DNA from: Pseudopyrenochaeta lycopersici
Lineage: Eukaryota; Ascomycota; Dothideomycetes; Pleosporales; Pseudopyrenochaetaceae
Assembly (NCBI GenBank): GCA_003313425.1
Contig: NHZP01000028.1
Span: forward strand, 62,001-126,000
DNA length: 64,000 nucleotides
Direction: 5' to 3'
The notes under the pieces were generated by a model. It searched no databases, was not told the DNA's origin, and saw only the letters and a list, made by a program, of their open reading frames with translations. Both the position numbers and the translations under genes were made by a program. Every line of letters begins with the position of its first letter. Position 1 is the stretch's first letter. Positions 50,672 to 61,129 of this stretch are shown one piece after another.

Positions 50672-53369
50672 CAGACTTGCGGCTAACAGGCTGTCGTGTC
50701 GGGCCTGTCGAACCGACAGGCCGTTGGCTGATTGGCTGTCGGTTCGACAGCCTATCCGACAGGGCTTGGCAATCAGAAATTTCCCATAGCGAGAGCAGGA
50801 AATACTGTCGTACGATAGAGAACCAAAACGCTTCATTATTATGGCCGACAGTAGTGAAACTCTATCTGTTAATTTCGATGACAATGATTCCTTTGAAGTT
50901 AATACATCTTCTGCTCTTTTGAGCGCCATTGACATCGAAGCCGATATGGGCTCAATCTCAACTAGTCGTACCACATCAATCCCAAGACTATCCTCTTCAA
51001 TCCACAAGCATTGCCGTACGACAACGAAAGAAGAAAAGATTCGAACCAAGAAGCATTACTTCTGTAAATATTGCCCTCCTCAAGACCCAAAAGGACACCA
51101 TGCCTCAACGCAAGGACTGCAACGCCATCTACGGAAACAGCATGAAATTCAATGGAGCCCGGAGGAGAATAGTATTCGTACGACAGCTAGAGATTTAGGA
51201 GAGAATTCAATTCAAGAACTGTACGAAAAGCTTCTAGCAAGGGGAGAAGTTCAGGGTCTTGAGGGCGAGGTTCTAAAGCGGACGGTACAGCAGAATGCCG
51301 TAAAACAAACACTTCTGGATCTCATTATCGTACGACGGCTTCCATTCTCCTGTGTAGAATGGCCGGAGTTTCATGCTTTCGTTAAAGCACTGAATCGAGA
51401 AGCACCCTCGTTTATCCCCATACATCATTCAACAATAACAGAGTGGATCCTTGAACACTTTGTCGAAAGCCAGGATACCGTACGAAAAGTACTTCAATCT
51501 GCAAAGACAAACATTCATCTTGCTGTTGATATTTGGACCTCTCCGAGTCGTTCCCTTCTTCTTGGAATCTGTGGCAGCTTTGTCGATATCCGGGATGAAT
51601 ATCAGAACCCCTTGATTGCCCTTCGTCCTGTACATAGTCAGAGTGGTGCAGATCAATGGGAGGCACTTCGTCCGGTTCTCATTAAGTATGGAATTGAAAC
51701 AAAAATTGGCGCCCTCGTTGGAGATAATGCCGGATCAAATGACGTTCTCTGTCGTACGATAGGTCAATGGCTCAGCCTCGAGCACAAGATTATCTGGACC
51801 GCAACGCATCGAAGGATTCGCTGTCAGGGGCATGTCATCAATCTTATCGTTCATGCCTTTTTGTTCAGTTCAAAAAGGGATGAGAAGCTCGTGGAGTCGT
51901 ACGATAAAGAAGACGAGGAACGGAAAGGAGAAGAGGATGAGGAAGAAGCTTTACAACCAATACCACTGCCAGCAAAGCCGAAAGATAAGAGAAAAATGAA
52001 AAATGAAGAACCAGGCTCGGAGCCATCGTTTGACGAAAGAGGCAAAAACATTCGAGATATCATGGGACCAATGGGAAAACTCCACAACAATATTGTACAC
52101 ATCCGCAAGTCAGCTAATCGTACAGCATGGTTCAAAGATCGTGCTGGAAAAATCGTTCCTCTTGATAACCGTACGAGATGGAACAGCTGGTTTGCCATGT
52201 TGAATGTGGCTCTGGAGGATAAAGTCAGGGCTGGGCTTCAACTTTACGTTGAGTATTATCAAGACGATATCTCGAAGGATGATATTCTTACAACAAGCGA
52301 ATGGGTACATCTTCGTACGATTCGTGATTTCCTTCAATCGTTTCATGAAGCAACTCTGTTTCTTCAGGGAGATCGTACAACACTGGAAAGGGTTCTGGAA
52401 TCAATTGACATTCTTCAGGATATAATACAAGCCGCATTGGTAAGTCCTACGATGTTTTTAACTACGCTTCTTTGGCTAATTCTTTCCTACTAGGAGACGG
52501 CCAGTAAGGCTAAAGACAAGTTCATGGCTCTTCGACTCTATCGTGCTCAGGAAAAGTGCGCAACCTACGTCCAGAAATTAGACGCTTCTCCATACTATCT
52601 GGCAGCACGTATTCTCGATCCACAATGCCGTACAGCTTTCTTGAAAGACGAGAACAGTGATATCACCACAGAAGGAGAAAAGAAGCTCTATATTGTACGG
52701 AAGTTCTGGGAGAGATTCCGAGACAAAATACCATTTTCAGCTGTGTCGTACGAGTCTGAAAGTATTGGCAAGTCTGCTCTCCAGCCTGAGGAAAATCTCT
52801 CCGTCTTCCATAAGGCTCGCCGGAAGCATATTTTAAAGCAAACTCGTCCACAGAGCCAGGACGAGTTTGATAATTACATTGGTGAGAACCCGATCATGCT
52901 GGATAGTAATACAACAGCTATTCAATGGTGGTGTCAGCCTATTCAGCGTGGAAGATATCCACGACTCTCACAGCTTGCAATCGAAGTTCTCTCGATACCT
53001 GGAATGAGCGACAAGCCAGAGAGGGTATTTTCAGGTTCTCGACGTCGTGTCCCATGGGATCGTACGAAGACTAGTGCACAACTGCTTGAAGCATCAGAAT
53101 GCGCGAAGGACTGGGCTGAGCAAGGAATTCTGGGCATTCCTTTATAGTTTCTTTATCGCACGATTAATAGTATATCTTATTTATTTTGATATTTATGAAC
53201 TCGCTGAAAGGGATATTGGTAATAAGATTTGAAGAGAGAGTCGAAGGCTGTGAACATTTGCCAAGAGATTTTCGGGGCTGTCGGACAGTGGTCGGACAGT
53301 CGACCGACACTGTCGGCTGATTGGCTGTCGGTTCGACAGGCCTGTCGGGCCCTGTCGACCGCAACTCTG
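50672..53369 (+). mobile_element. hAT element 4, complete (2,698 bp)
   Basis: Ends are CAGACTTGCGG (50672) and CAGAGTTGCGG (reverse complement ending 53369). A perfect 8-bp duplication ACCCCTTC flanks them (50664-50671 and 53370-53377). Both subterminal zones are full of CTGTCGG/CCGACAG motifs, and a 25-bp block is repeated directly at 50726-50750 and 53315-53339. Confidence 0.95.
50841..53147 (+). CDS. hAT transposase 4, intact, one intron
   Basis: Model: join(50841..52439,52494..53147), 750 residues. The 54-bp intron has donor GTAAGT and acceptor CTAG and joins QAAL to ETASKAKDK in phase 0. The BED-type finger is CKYCPPQDPKGHH...LQRHLRKQH. The core has IHLAVDIWTSPSR (D), ALVGDNAGSND (D), RRIRCQGHVINLIVHAFLF and NRTRWNSWFAM. 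A charged insertion (KDKRKMKNEEP) lies mid-protein. hATC is IQWWCQPIQRGRYPRLSQLAIEVLSIPGMSDKPERVFSGSRR. With intact coding, terminal repeats and target duplication it is potentially autonomous. The coding DNA is strikingly rich in CGTACGA. Confidence 0.94.
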
Positions 53370-53487
53370 ACCCCTTCGGAGGGCAAGTGGCAACTAGACT
53401 ACAATGTACGTATTCCGCTTACAGGATGATGTGTCAGCGCGCACGTCAGCACTCCATGCAGCCCGATCACTGATGCGCACGGACTGC

Positions 53488-53515
53488 GACTTGAAAGTGA
53501 TGACTGCAGTAGCGT
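53488..53515. repeat. Short dispersed repeat shared with 20398-20425
   Basis: The 17-mer GATGACTGCAGTAGCGT is identical at 53499-53515 and 20409-20425, and about ten bases upstream are also similar. Both lie downstream of PD-(D/E)XK-type genes. Confidence 0.45.
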
Positions 53516-53961
53516 TTAGGTTGGTGGCGCATCCGAAGCGACGACCCGGCGCAACGGGTACCGCTTACAGGTACCGCTGACCCAAAGCGCTTACCGCCGA
53601 TGCAGAAATGCCAAGCAGCTGATGATACTGAGGAAACAAAGCGTCTCAAAGTAATGAGCAGCGTAGAATGAATGCTGGTTGTGGCTAGATGCAAGCTACT
53701 TCGGCACATTATCTCATGTGATGCTAATGATGATGCTAAAAACCTCACCTCCACAATATTCACGGCAAAGCGCAGCACGGGCCACGCTATAAGCGAGCTT
53801 CGATGAACATTCAACCCCAGCTCAAACTTGGCTCATCAAGAGGCCATCTTTATTGTACTGCGTTGGCGTTGAAAAGTTCATAGATGACCAAAATCGCTTC
53901 TGCTTTGTGTTTACTCAAGCAAATTAAGATGTGCTGTGAGCGAAAGAGATCAATGGTGAAT

Positions 53962-54512
53962 TCACGCTATGCAAGGAGAAAAACCTGGCCACCTTTCATG
54001 CGGTATCATATACGCGACCATGAAGTCGAATGACTGACTCTTCAAAGCTGAGATCGAAACGGAGCATATGGCTACTGGGTTGTGGGGCCGGATCACTCCG
54101 CCGCAGCTACTAGTTCGCTCGACAATAGCCTGCCACAAGGCCCAGTGTCGCGACTCCTTCGCCTTGAGCAATCGCACCGTGATGGACTCGAACGCATGAC
54201 CGATCAGTAAAAAAGCGATAGCCATCAGCACCAACAGCCTCGACATGACTCTGAACACGAACTGATGCAGCACACTGGATGGTCCAACACCTTCGCTGAT
54301 GCCAATCGAAAACTCTTGGTGGAGCTCGCGCAAATGCCATACGGTGGAGGGCAGTACATCAACCTTGGAGACTTCGATAATCTAGCCTTATGCAGCTGTC
54401 GAAAGCAATCTTCAAAAAGCTCGACCAGGTCTCCTGGGAGGTTGTACTTGAGGCCATATCTTAGACCGACATTCAAGGCGTTTAGTAGGTCATTTCCGCC
54501 ACGGTCCCCCAC
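53962..54512 (-). pseudogene. Unknown small membrane protein, frameshifted
   Basis: The first part (54512 to about 54335) reads GGNDLLNALNVGLRYGLKYNLPGDLVELFEDCFRQLHKARLSKSPRLMYCPPPYG. A one-base shift then leads to LRELHQEFSIGISEGVGPSSVLHQFVFRVMSRLLVLMAIAFLLIGHAF, with one membrane helix, and a tail to 53962. Both parts look like real coding, on the same strand and 120 bp behind the Spok-like gene. I do not recognise the family. An intron instead of a frameshift cannot be excluded. Confidence 0.4.
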
Positions 54513-54635
54513 TGCTTGAATACTTGATGGCCCCTATGCCCTCTCCGCTAAAGGAAGCCGTCATTGGCGACATCAAGTGCCCACTTGTGGTAAACGCCAT
54601 CTGTTACCAGGTGCAGACGAGTCTTGAGCTTAGCG

Positions 54636-57098
54636 TCACCTACATCGAATCGACTGGGCCATGCCGTTCAACTCAAACATCGCCCGCCGTATCTCCTGTG
54701 TGCATACAGAAGGCTTGGCCTGTCCTTGCTTGGCCGAGCTTCCTGTCGGCCTCTTCCTTTTTCGATTGGCCGAGATGACACCTAGCACGGTCCGTTGCTC
54801 GACCTCTGCTCTCTCGAAGTCGATCACCATGACGTGCTTAGTTTCCTCATTCCATAGTATGTTGCGAGGCATCAGGTCCTTGTGCAGCACCCGCAACCCA
54901 TGAATCGCGCCGGCCGACCCTTTCACCTGCTCGATGACTAATGCCTTGTTCTCTGCCGTAAGATGCTGGCCGATCGGCTTACCTCCGAAGCTGAGAAACA
55001 TCATGTGTACGAGCTCGACGATTCCTTCGTAGAAATATGGGGTCTGCAGATCGATGTTCCCCAAGTGCACCGGCACGTGAACGCCCTGGATGGGCCGAAG
55101 CCGCTCGTAGATGGACGCCTCCCGTCGCAGGCGATGGACGAAGTAGGCGGGCGTGGACTTCGCCGCCACAGTGTATCCGTGCGATCGCAGACGGACGCGA
55201 AAGAGCACCCCACACGCTCCAGGCATGCTCACGGGATCGCAATCCGTGTCTAGGTCATCCGCAAGCTGTTGACGCATGAGAGCAAGGAACGTTGTTCGAT
55301 CGATCTGATGGTATCTCTCTCCGTGCTCTCTGGCGTTAGGACAGAATCTGTCGAGCATACCGCCTTCGGCAAGCCCGCGCAGGCAGTCCTGCGTGCAGTA
55401 TTGCCCATCCTGTGTTCCCTGGCCACGCCTGCGCCCGCGCCCGCGCCCGCTTGATGAGCTACCGGCAGTCTTCTGTGACAAGGGCTGCTGTCGGCTTGGC
55501 GTGTCCGGATCTGGCTCTGGTTCCTCGTCGCTGGTCTCGCGCCGCTTCTCTGCTCGCCAGCAGCTAGGCGAGCTGTGCTTCACTCCCCTACCCCGGAGCT
55601 GCACAGGCGACATGCGGAGGAAGCTGTCGTCCACCGGAGGCTGGTACTCCGACGACTGCGTGGTGCCTTCGGGGATCGCCTCCAGCAGCTCGTCGTACAC
55701 CACCTCCCAGCTGTGCAGTTGCGACGCCGCCTCAGCCCGCCATCGCTGGCTCCGGGGCGGTGTCTTCAGCGCCTGGAGAGTGAAGGCCAACATCTGTCCA
55801 ACTGCCGTCAGGTGCAAGCGGTTCGCCCCCTCCGAGCCGGGTGTCCACCCCGTCGTCTCTCCCACGTCGCCCTTTGGCACCGAGAGGAAGTAGTGCACCG
55901 TCCTAGGGTCGTCTCCCACCCGCAGGAAGATGTACGCTTCGCCCGTGCATACGCACCCATACTCCACTCCGATCCTGACCATGTAGGAGAACGCCTGGGT
56001 GATGACCGCAGCGACCAGCCGGCGAAAGCGGTCTCTCAACGTCTCGCCTTCGTGGCACTGCACCACCTCCTCGAGTTCCATCTCGCCTAGCCCCTCGTAG
56101 ATGTAGCCAAGCGGGAGCTTGTGCGGCGCCTTGTACTCTAGAATGAAGGCCGCGATGCGATTCTGTGCGCTCCGAGTTGCGCCGGTGTTGTATACGCAGA
56201 ACTGGTCGGCCCGAGGACGCGACGAGCCTGCTGTGCTTTTGCAACCAGCGTCCTCCGCTTCTGCCGTGTCTGTCGGGGCCAACGGCCCTGTCCCTTTCGC
56301 TTTAGCCTGTAGGCGCGGTGACCGCCGTCGCCCAGTCCCCGACACCGTCAGCTGCTCCATGCCCTCCTCCAGCTGCGACTCCGGGCTGAGCGTGTTGGCG
56401 TGGTTCTCAAAGTTCACCGAGCCCTGGAGCCCAAACTTCTGCCGCAGTCGTCGGTCGCCGTGCAGGCGCTGGATGATCAACGATACCTGGTCCTCGACGG
56501 TGTGCCGCTGGAAAACGTTCAGGTCCAGCTCCGAGCTCATCATCCGCCGCCGCACGGCCTCGCCCGTCTCCTCCAGCGTGTGCAGCGATGTGAAGTGTCG
56601 CTCGGACGCGAAGCCAGACTCCATCAGATCGTTCCAGATCGTCGCCTGCTGTGCTGGGAAGTCCGTCCACAGGGCCAGCCTTTCCGGTCGAAGCTTGTTG
56701 TTTGCATTGGCGGGGTCTCCTCGGGTCGACAGGGTCGCGTCGGTCTGGACGGTGAGGCCCGAGTGAAGGTGGTCGTGGCAGGCGTCGAGGAACTCGGGAA
56801 GGGCTGTCTTGCGCGTCTTCTCTCCGGCCCTTTCCTGGGTTTGCTCGACCTCTTCGCGCCTGCGTTGTTCCTTCTCCCGTGCTGCTTCCGCTTCCTCCTG
56901 GGCTTGCTCCGCCTCCTCGCGCCTGCGTTGTTCCTCTTCGCGCCTGCGTTGTTCCTCTTCGCGCCTGCGTTGTTCCTCTTCGCGTCTGCGTTGTTCCTTC
57001 TCCCGTGCTGCTTCCGCCTTTTTCTGGGCGCTCTCCGCTGCTTCACGCCTGCCTTGTTCCTCCAGATACAGAACCCTATAATCTGGCGACCCCGCCAT
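54636..57098 (-). CDS. Spok-like protein: coiled coil, PD-(D/E)XK-like and kinase-like domains
   Basis: Single-exon ORF, 820 residues, start at 57098. Residues 15-95 form a highly charged coiled coil with an EEQRRR repeat. Residues 300-470 resemble a PD-(D/E)XK nuclease fold (FILEYKAP, E321/K323). A cysteine cluster follows (C568, C572, C586 with a distal H; YCTQDCLRGL, GMLDRFCPN). Residues 625-780 are kinase-like: HKDLMPRN (740s) and VIDFE (D760). This order matches the Spok meiotic-drive proteins, in which the nuclease-like part kills and the kinase-like part protects. Many uncharacterised fungal homologues share it, so a drive role here is only inferred. GC-rich coding contrasts with its flanks. 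No frameshift or stop is visible. Confidence 0.7.
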   Translation of the reverse strand: MAGSPDYRVLYLEEQGRREAAESAQKKAEAAREKEQRRREEEQRRREEEQRRREEEQRRREEAEQAQEEAEAAREKEQRRREEVEQTQERAGEKTRKTALPEFLDACHDHLHSGLTVQTDATLSTRGDPANANNKLRPERLALWTDFPAQQATIWNDLMESGFASERHFTSLHTLEETGEAVRRRMMSSELDLNVFQRHTVEDQVSLIIQRLHGDRRLRQKFGLQGSVNFENHANTLSPESQLEEGMEQLTVSGTGRRRSPRLQAKAKGTGPLAPTDTAEAEDAGCKSTAGSSRPRADQFCVYNTGATRSAQNRIAAFILEYKAPHKLPLGYIYEGLGEMELEEVVQCHEGETLRDRFRRLVAAVITQAFSYMVRIGVEYGCVCTGEAYIFLRVGDDPRTVHYFLSVPKGDVGETTGWTPGSEGANRLHLTAVGQMLAFTLQALKTPPRSQRWRAEAASQLHSWEVVYDELLEAIPEGTTQSSEYQPPVDDSFLRMSPVQLRGRGVKHSSPSCWRAEKRRETSDEEPEPDPDTPSRQQPLSQKTAGSSSSGRGRGRRRGQGTQDGQYCTQDCLRGLAEGGMLDRFCPNAREHGERYHQIDRTTFLALMRQQLADDLDTDCDPVSMPGACGVLFRVRLRSHGYTVAAKSTPAYFVHRLRREASIYERLRPIQGVHVPVHLGNIDLQTPYFYEGIVELVHMMFLSFGGKPIGQHLTAENKALVIEQVKGSAGAIHGLRVLHKDLMPRNILWNEETKHVMVIDFERAEVEQRTVLGVISANRKRKRPTGSSAKQGQAKPSVCTQEIRRAMFELNGMAQSIRCR

Positions 57099-57109
57099 GT
57101 CGTGACGAT

Positions 57110-58060
57110 AGGATCTTTTCGATCACCAGCCCGCTGTAGTGGGTCCGTCTATGGCGTTCTTCCGTGGCGGAAAATGAACACACAAATATGCCTACTGCAT
57201 GAGTGTAGACAGCAATGCTCACACCAGATGCTTGCGTAGTAGAAATGGTTGCTCTGACAGCTGCAATGGGAGAAAGTCGAGAGTGTCGTATGTGGGAGCA
57301 CGCTGTGTTTGGCTGCCTAAGCTCTTGGCGCACGGGCACCCTGCGCGTTGTTGCCCCCCCAACGAACGTGGGGTCATGATGCCAAGAAGTGAGCATACCT
57401 CATGTAAGAACCATTCGCGAAACAACAGCCCATCGCGCAAAGTCTCCATACCTCAGGGGTATTGTCACGATGTCGAGTTGGAAGCCATTCGTCATTCCTC
57501 ATATCATACGCCAAAAATGCTACCTACTCGTTCTCATTATTCGCTGATTGATTCTAGTCCTTCATACAGCCGGCGTTCTCGCACTCCGCCCTTCTCCGCC
57601 TCCCCGCACGCAAACCCGCCGGATAAAGTCTACCTCGCGTTCTCGTGTCGACGCCTCCTGCAAGATTCTGCACTTGCATCCATAAAGGTCTCCTTCCTGC
57701 CTCGACATTCAACTACACGTTCTGCCCGAAGCGTAGAGATGTTGATTAGGCGCATTAAACCAGTAAGCGCGTGGAAAACGCGACAAGCGCTGGGCACTCT
57801 GTGTTGACTGTATGCGGTACCGTCCCACCAGGAAGACTTATTGGAATAGAAGAATAGGGGATTGGGGCCATAAGGACGCTTGGGACCGTACTGTAAGGTG
57901 CTGGAATGCGAGATGTTCTCTATAATGCCCACGGGAACACATTGATATCCGGACTCGCCGTACACAAGCATCAACCAGCTGTCCCTAGCCTCTAGGGATA
58001 GCAGGACTAGCAAGATGCTGTAGTACTGATATTGGCATCGGTAGACTGCGTAGCCTCGTG
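57110..58060. other. Intergenic
   Basis: Upstream region of the Spok-like gene. No other gene is supported. Confidence 0.5.
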
Positions 58061-58566
58061 GCACCTAAAGCTATGCCTCAGGTCAGGCGTGGACCATGGG
58101 GGCCCATGGAAATGTCTGTCGTTAATAATCTTGGCACAGCCTTTGTAGATATGCTAGGCAAGCTGCTTAGCATGACAGTCTATACGATAACATTACTTCT
58201 CGTTAGGCTAGATTTACTATCATCCTCAGCACACAAAAGTGCGGTATTCACTTATCACCCATTGCTGCTCTCTCTCGCTGAACATATGGTTTATTCGATG
58301 CTGTAAGCGTGGTACCACCTGCATAGCTACCATCTGTGCGGTCGTTTTTTCTCGTATGTGTCTCAGCCTAAGATCGACGCTTACTCCGGCACAACGTGCA
58401 GAAGTTGTCCCACAAGCAGCGAGAACTAAATCCTACGCACAATGGTTCAGTCCCCTTATTGTATGCCTCGTGCGCGCCGTTGTCATTCCAGCCCCTCCCT
58501 GCTCTGAGGTTTATAGTCCCCATTCTCTAGCTATACTTTTGTAATTGCAGCTGACTATAAGGCCTA

Positions 58567-58809
58567 GTTCAAAAGGATTGCACCGAAGTGGATTATCATA
58601 GACCGTAAGGACCTACCGAACGACCCTGAATATGTATATGATCCTCGACCACCAAACGCAACGAACTCTCCTATATCCCGCCACGAGATTTCCATGCATC
58701 TCAATGCCTGTGAGCATCCATGTCGTTGGTCATTTCTTCGTGAGTGCATGCCACAGCTAGATACGTCCAGTGCCATAGCTGGTATTCCGAAGAAACGTAA
58801 TACATTGTA
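58567..58809 (+). CDS. Possible exon of an unknown protein
   Basis: An open stretch preceded by AG reads KRIAPKWIIIDRKDLPND, DPRPPNATNSPISRHEIS and ACEHPCRWSFLRECMPQL before a TAA. Its composition and Cys/His/Pro content look coding, but there is no ATG at its start. An upstream ORF with a hydrophobic segment (58072-58306) may belong to the same gene. The exon structure is unresolved. Confidence 0.3.
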
Positions 58810-58836
58810 ACATTCGATACAACATCTACTAACCCT

Positions 58837-59073
58837 ATGGATGTCTATGCCTGGGGTCTTGAGGCGAAACACTTGATTTCGGCCGCTTATGTGGTGATTT
58901 ATCATTTCGTCATATTTCTTTTACCGTTCGGCTTCTTGGGATGGTGGACTAGCAAATACCCGGATGATTTACAGGGTGCCTCCGTTCCTGTTACAGTGAT
59001 CCTCGGGCTACTCTCTCTATTCTGGAGTTCGAGTGGTATATTAACGCAAGGACGGCACTTAGCAGATGATTGA
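58837..59073 (+). CDS. Small two-helix membrane protein, unknown
   Basis: This 78-residue ORF (MDVYAWGLEAKHLIS...) has two hydrophobic helices: AYVVIYHFVIFLLPFGFLG and VPVTVILGLLSLFWSSSGIL. The WWTSKYPDDLQ loop between them looks protein-like. It starts 28 bp after the previous open stretch and may be the next exon of the same gene. Confidence 0.35.
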   Translation: MDVYAWGLEAKHLISAAYVVIYHFVIFLLPFGFLGWWTSKYPDDLQGASVPVTVILGLLSLFWSSSGILTQGRHLADD

Positions 59074-59206
59074 TTCTGCATTCCTGGCGCATAGCCAAAT
59101 GTATATTCCAAGTCGCAAAACTAAGCCAGTTTTAGAAAGCCGTATCGGAATTCAACTTGCACGTGAAATTATAGATGCCTTGCGAACATAGATAGGTTGT
59201 ACCCTA

Positions 59207-59266
59207 TCCCAGGGCCTAAACTACACTCAGTCCTTACCCAGGGCTTTAACGGCACTCAGTCCTACC
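59207..59266. repeat. 29-bp imperfect tandem repeat, two units
   Basis: CCCAGGGC...ACTCAGTCC occurs twice, about 29 bp apart, differing at a handful of positions. Confidence 0.6.
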
Positions 59267-59269
59267 TCC

Positions 59270-60050
59270 AGGTGAATCACACGTAACGGGCTTGACCCCA
59301 GATTTTGCGCAGGAACAGCCTGTTCGCATTCCTGCTTCGAGTCTTAGACCATAACGTACCCCTTTCTGCCGCCCGTCTAGGCTTAGCTCGGACTTAGCGC
59401 TATGAGAATGCTCCCAATTGGGATACTATGTCCTCAATGCTCAGTCACATCATAATTGCTGCTTACGCTCATCACCCACATCTACATCTCCAGCACAAAA
59501 GCAAGGCCGAGTACCCGCCTAGCCACACGGCGACGGAGGACTTGTGGAAGACCCATAGGTGCTTAAGCTGAAGTCTGTTAGAGGCATGCTAAGCAGGAAA
59601 GGGACGATGTAACACTTTGGAAGTTTTCCAGGCTCCTGCGTCCAAATCCTCAAGAACCCGAAGATAAGGACAAATCTGAGTACGAAAGTGAACCTGAGGA
59701 GCAGAGGAACAGAGGCCTATGTGACGGATAGACAATGCCAGCTTTATACTCGACAATCTGGACAGGGAACCAAGCCACTACTATAACATGTAAGTGCTGC
59801 GACCAGGCCATTGTAAAGACGGAAAGGTTTGGAAAGGTTTTGCTGTACTCAAAGAGCTGCAGGGAAGTTTCCAAGTTGACCGTGGAGGAAAATGAAGACC
59901 AATGACAAAGGAAGAAGCGCTGTTTGTTTGCGGTAGCGTGGTCGTCGGAATTTGTACCTCGAACTATTCTGGCTAGAACATATGGCAACCGATAAGCAAA
60001 TCCAATGAATGTAAGATTTCATGCAATGGGCCAGTGCTCAGTATCGACAT
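59270..60050. other. Intergenic
   Basis: No supported gene. The right end is the 3' side of the LPMO-like gene. Confidence 0.45.
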
Positions 60051-60053
60051 GTA

Positions 60054-61105
60054 CTAGACTTGCCTCACTGAGCCTGCTCGGTAGGTCGCATCGCATTCGA
60101 TCGTCCGAACGGTGTAAGCATTATCCCCGTGAATCACCCCACAGGACACGTCCCAACCATACTCGAAGTCGTCGCTTCTCGAGTTCGAAAGCTTAGCACC
60201 CGGCATACACTTAGCGTCGACTGTGAAATAACTCGTTTCCATGATCGGCGCCGAATCCCATCTGCATACGTCGCTCAAACGCCTTTGCAGAGGCTGCTCA
60301 TTTGCGCCAAAGTTTTTCCTTGGCTGTAACGGTGTTTTTGAGACCTTTGAGCTATCAAGCGTTACTGGGGTTTGGCTTGCCTTTAACAGTCTTAATGTAG
60401 ATATTTTGTTGTTCTGTCCGGAGCCGATGCGAACCTTGGCACAATTCACGTAGGACTCGTGCTCCCGATTAAGCCAAACCCACACAAATAAGGCGTTTCC
60501 CTCTGGAACCCCAAGTGGAACCCCAAAGTCAAAGGTCTGGAATTCTGGGGACCCGTCGCCTCCACGACGCGGGCAGTTGCCGAAGAACGAGGCTGCAGCT
60601 TTCCATGTTAACCCTCGATCTACCGAAAATCCTACTTGGCAGCTGCCACCATCATGGGTGGAGCCCTGTGCATTCGAGGAGTAGGTGTAGTCAGATAACT
60701 GGAAGTAAGCCTCCTGACCAGCTGTCCAAACCACCTGTGGCTCTTCCCGATCGAAGAGATCGAGATGGCCGCGGCAGAGACCTGGATCCAGTAGCGTGGG
60801 ACCGCCGTCTTTATCGCAACATCCCAGGGGAAAGTTTAGTTGTGGATCTGGCCGAGTAGAAAATGCATTTGCTTCCTTGACGCCACCCAAAGGCCCGGGA
60901 TACCAGAGCGACCTGGGAGTGACTTTGTCAGTCAATACAATCTTCGCATTGCTGTTGCAACAGTGAAAATATCATGGGAGATGGGTAGCTGCCATCAAAG
61001 TGCTCTATGGACGAGTACTTACATGTGCGCATTAGCCATAGCCGTCAAAGCAAGAAAGGCTACTGCTTCCGCAACACATGCCCGATATCGATACTTGGTC
61101 AACAT
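60054..61105 (-). CDS. AA11-like lytic polysaccharide monooxygenase, two exons
   Basis: Model: complement(join(60054..60951,61023..61105)), 326 residues. The 71-bp intron has donor GTAAGT and acceptor CAG. Exon 1 encodes a signal peptide (MLTKYRYRACVAEAVAFLALTAMANA). Its predicted cleavage leaves His as residue 1 of the mature enzyme, as LPMO copper binding requires. AA11-type motifs: STHDGGSCQVGFS (second His), FFGNCP, VPEGNALFVWVWLN and ESYVNCAKV (axial Tyr region). It is a secreted copper enzyme expected to act on chitin-like polysaccharide. The C-terminal 120 residues have no named domain but contain several Cys. An alternative ATG at 61123 adds six residues. No TE is in contact with it. 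Confidence 0.75.
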
Positions 61106-61129
61106 TGACGACAGTAGTATCATCCGGAC

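Noticed and set aside
55393..57239. Long plus-strand ORFs opposite the Spok-like gene
   Set aside because: GC-rich antisense shadows; the minus-strand protein has recognisable domains in order.
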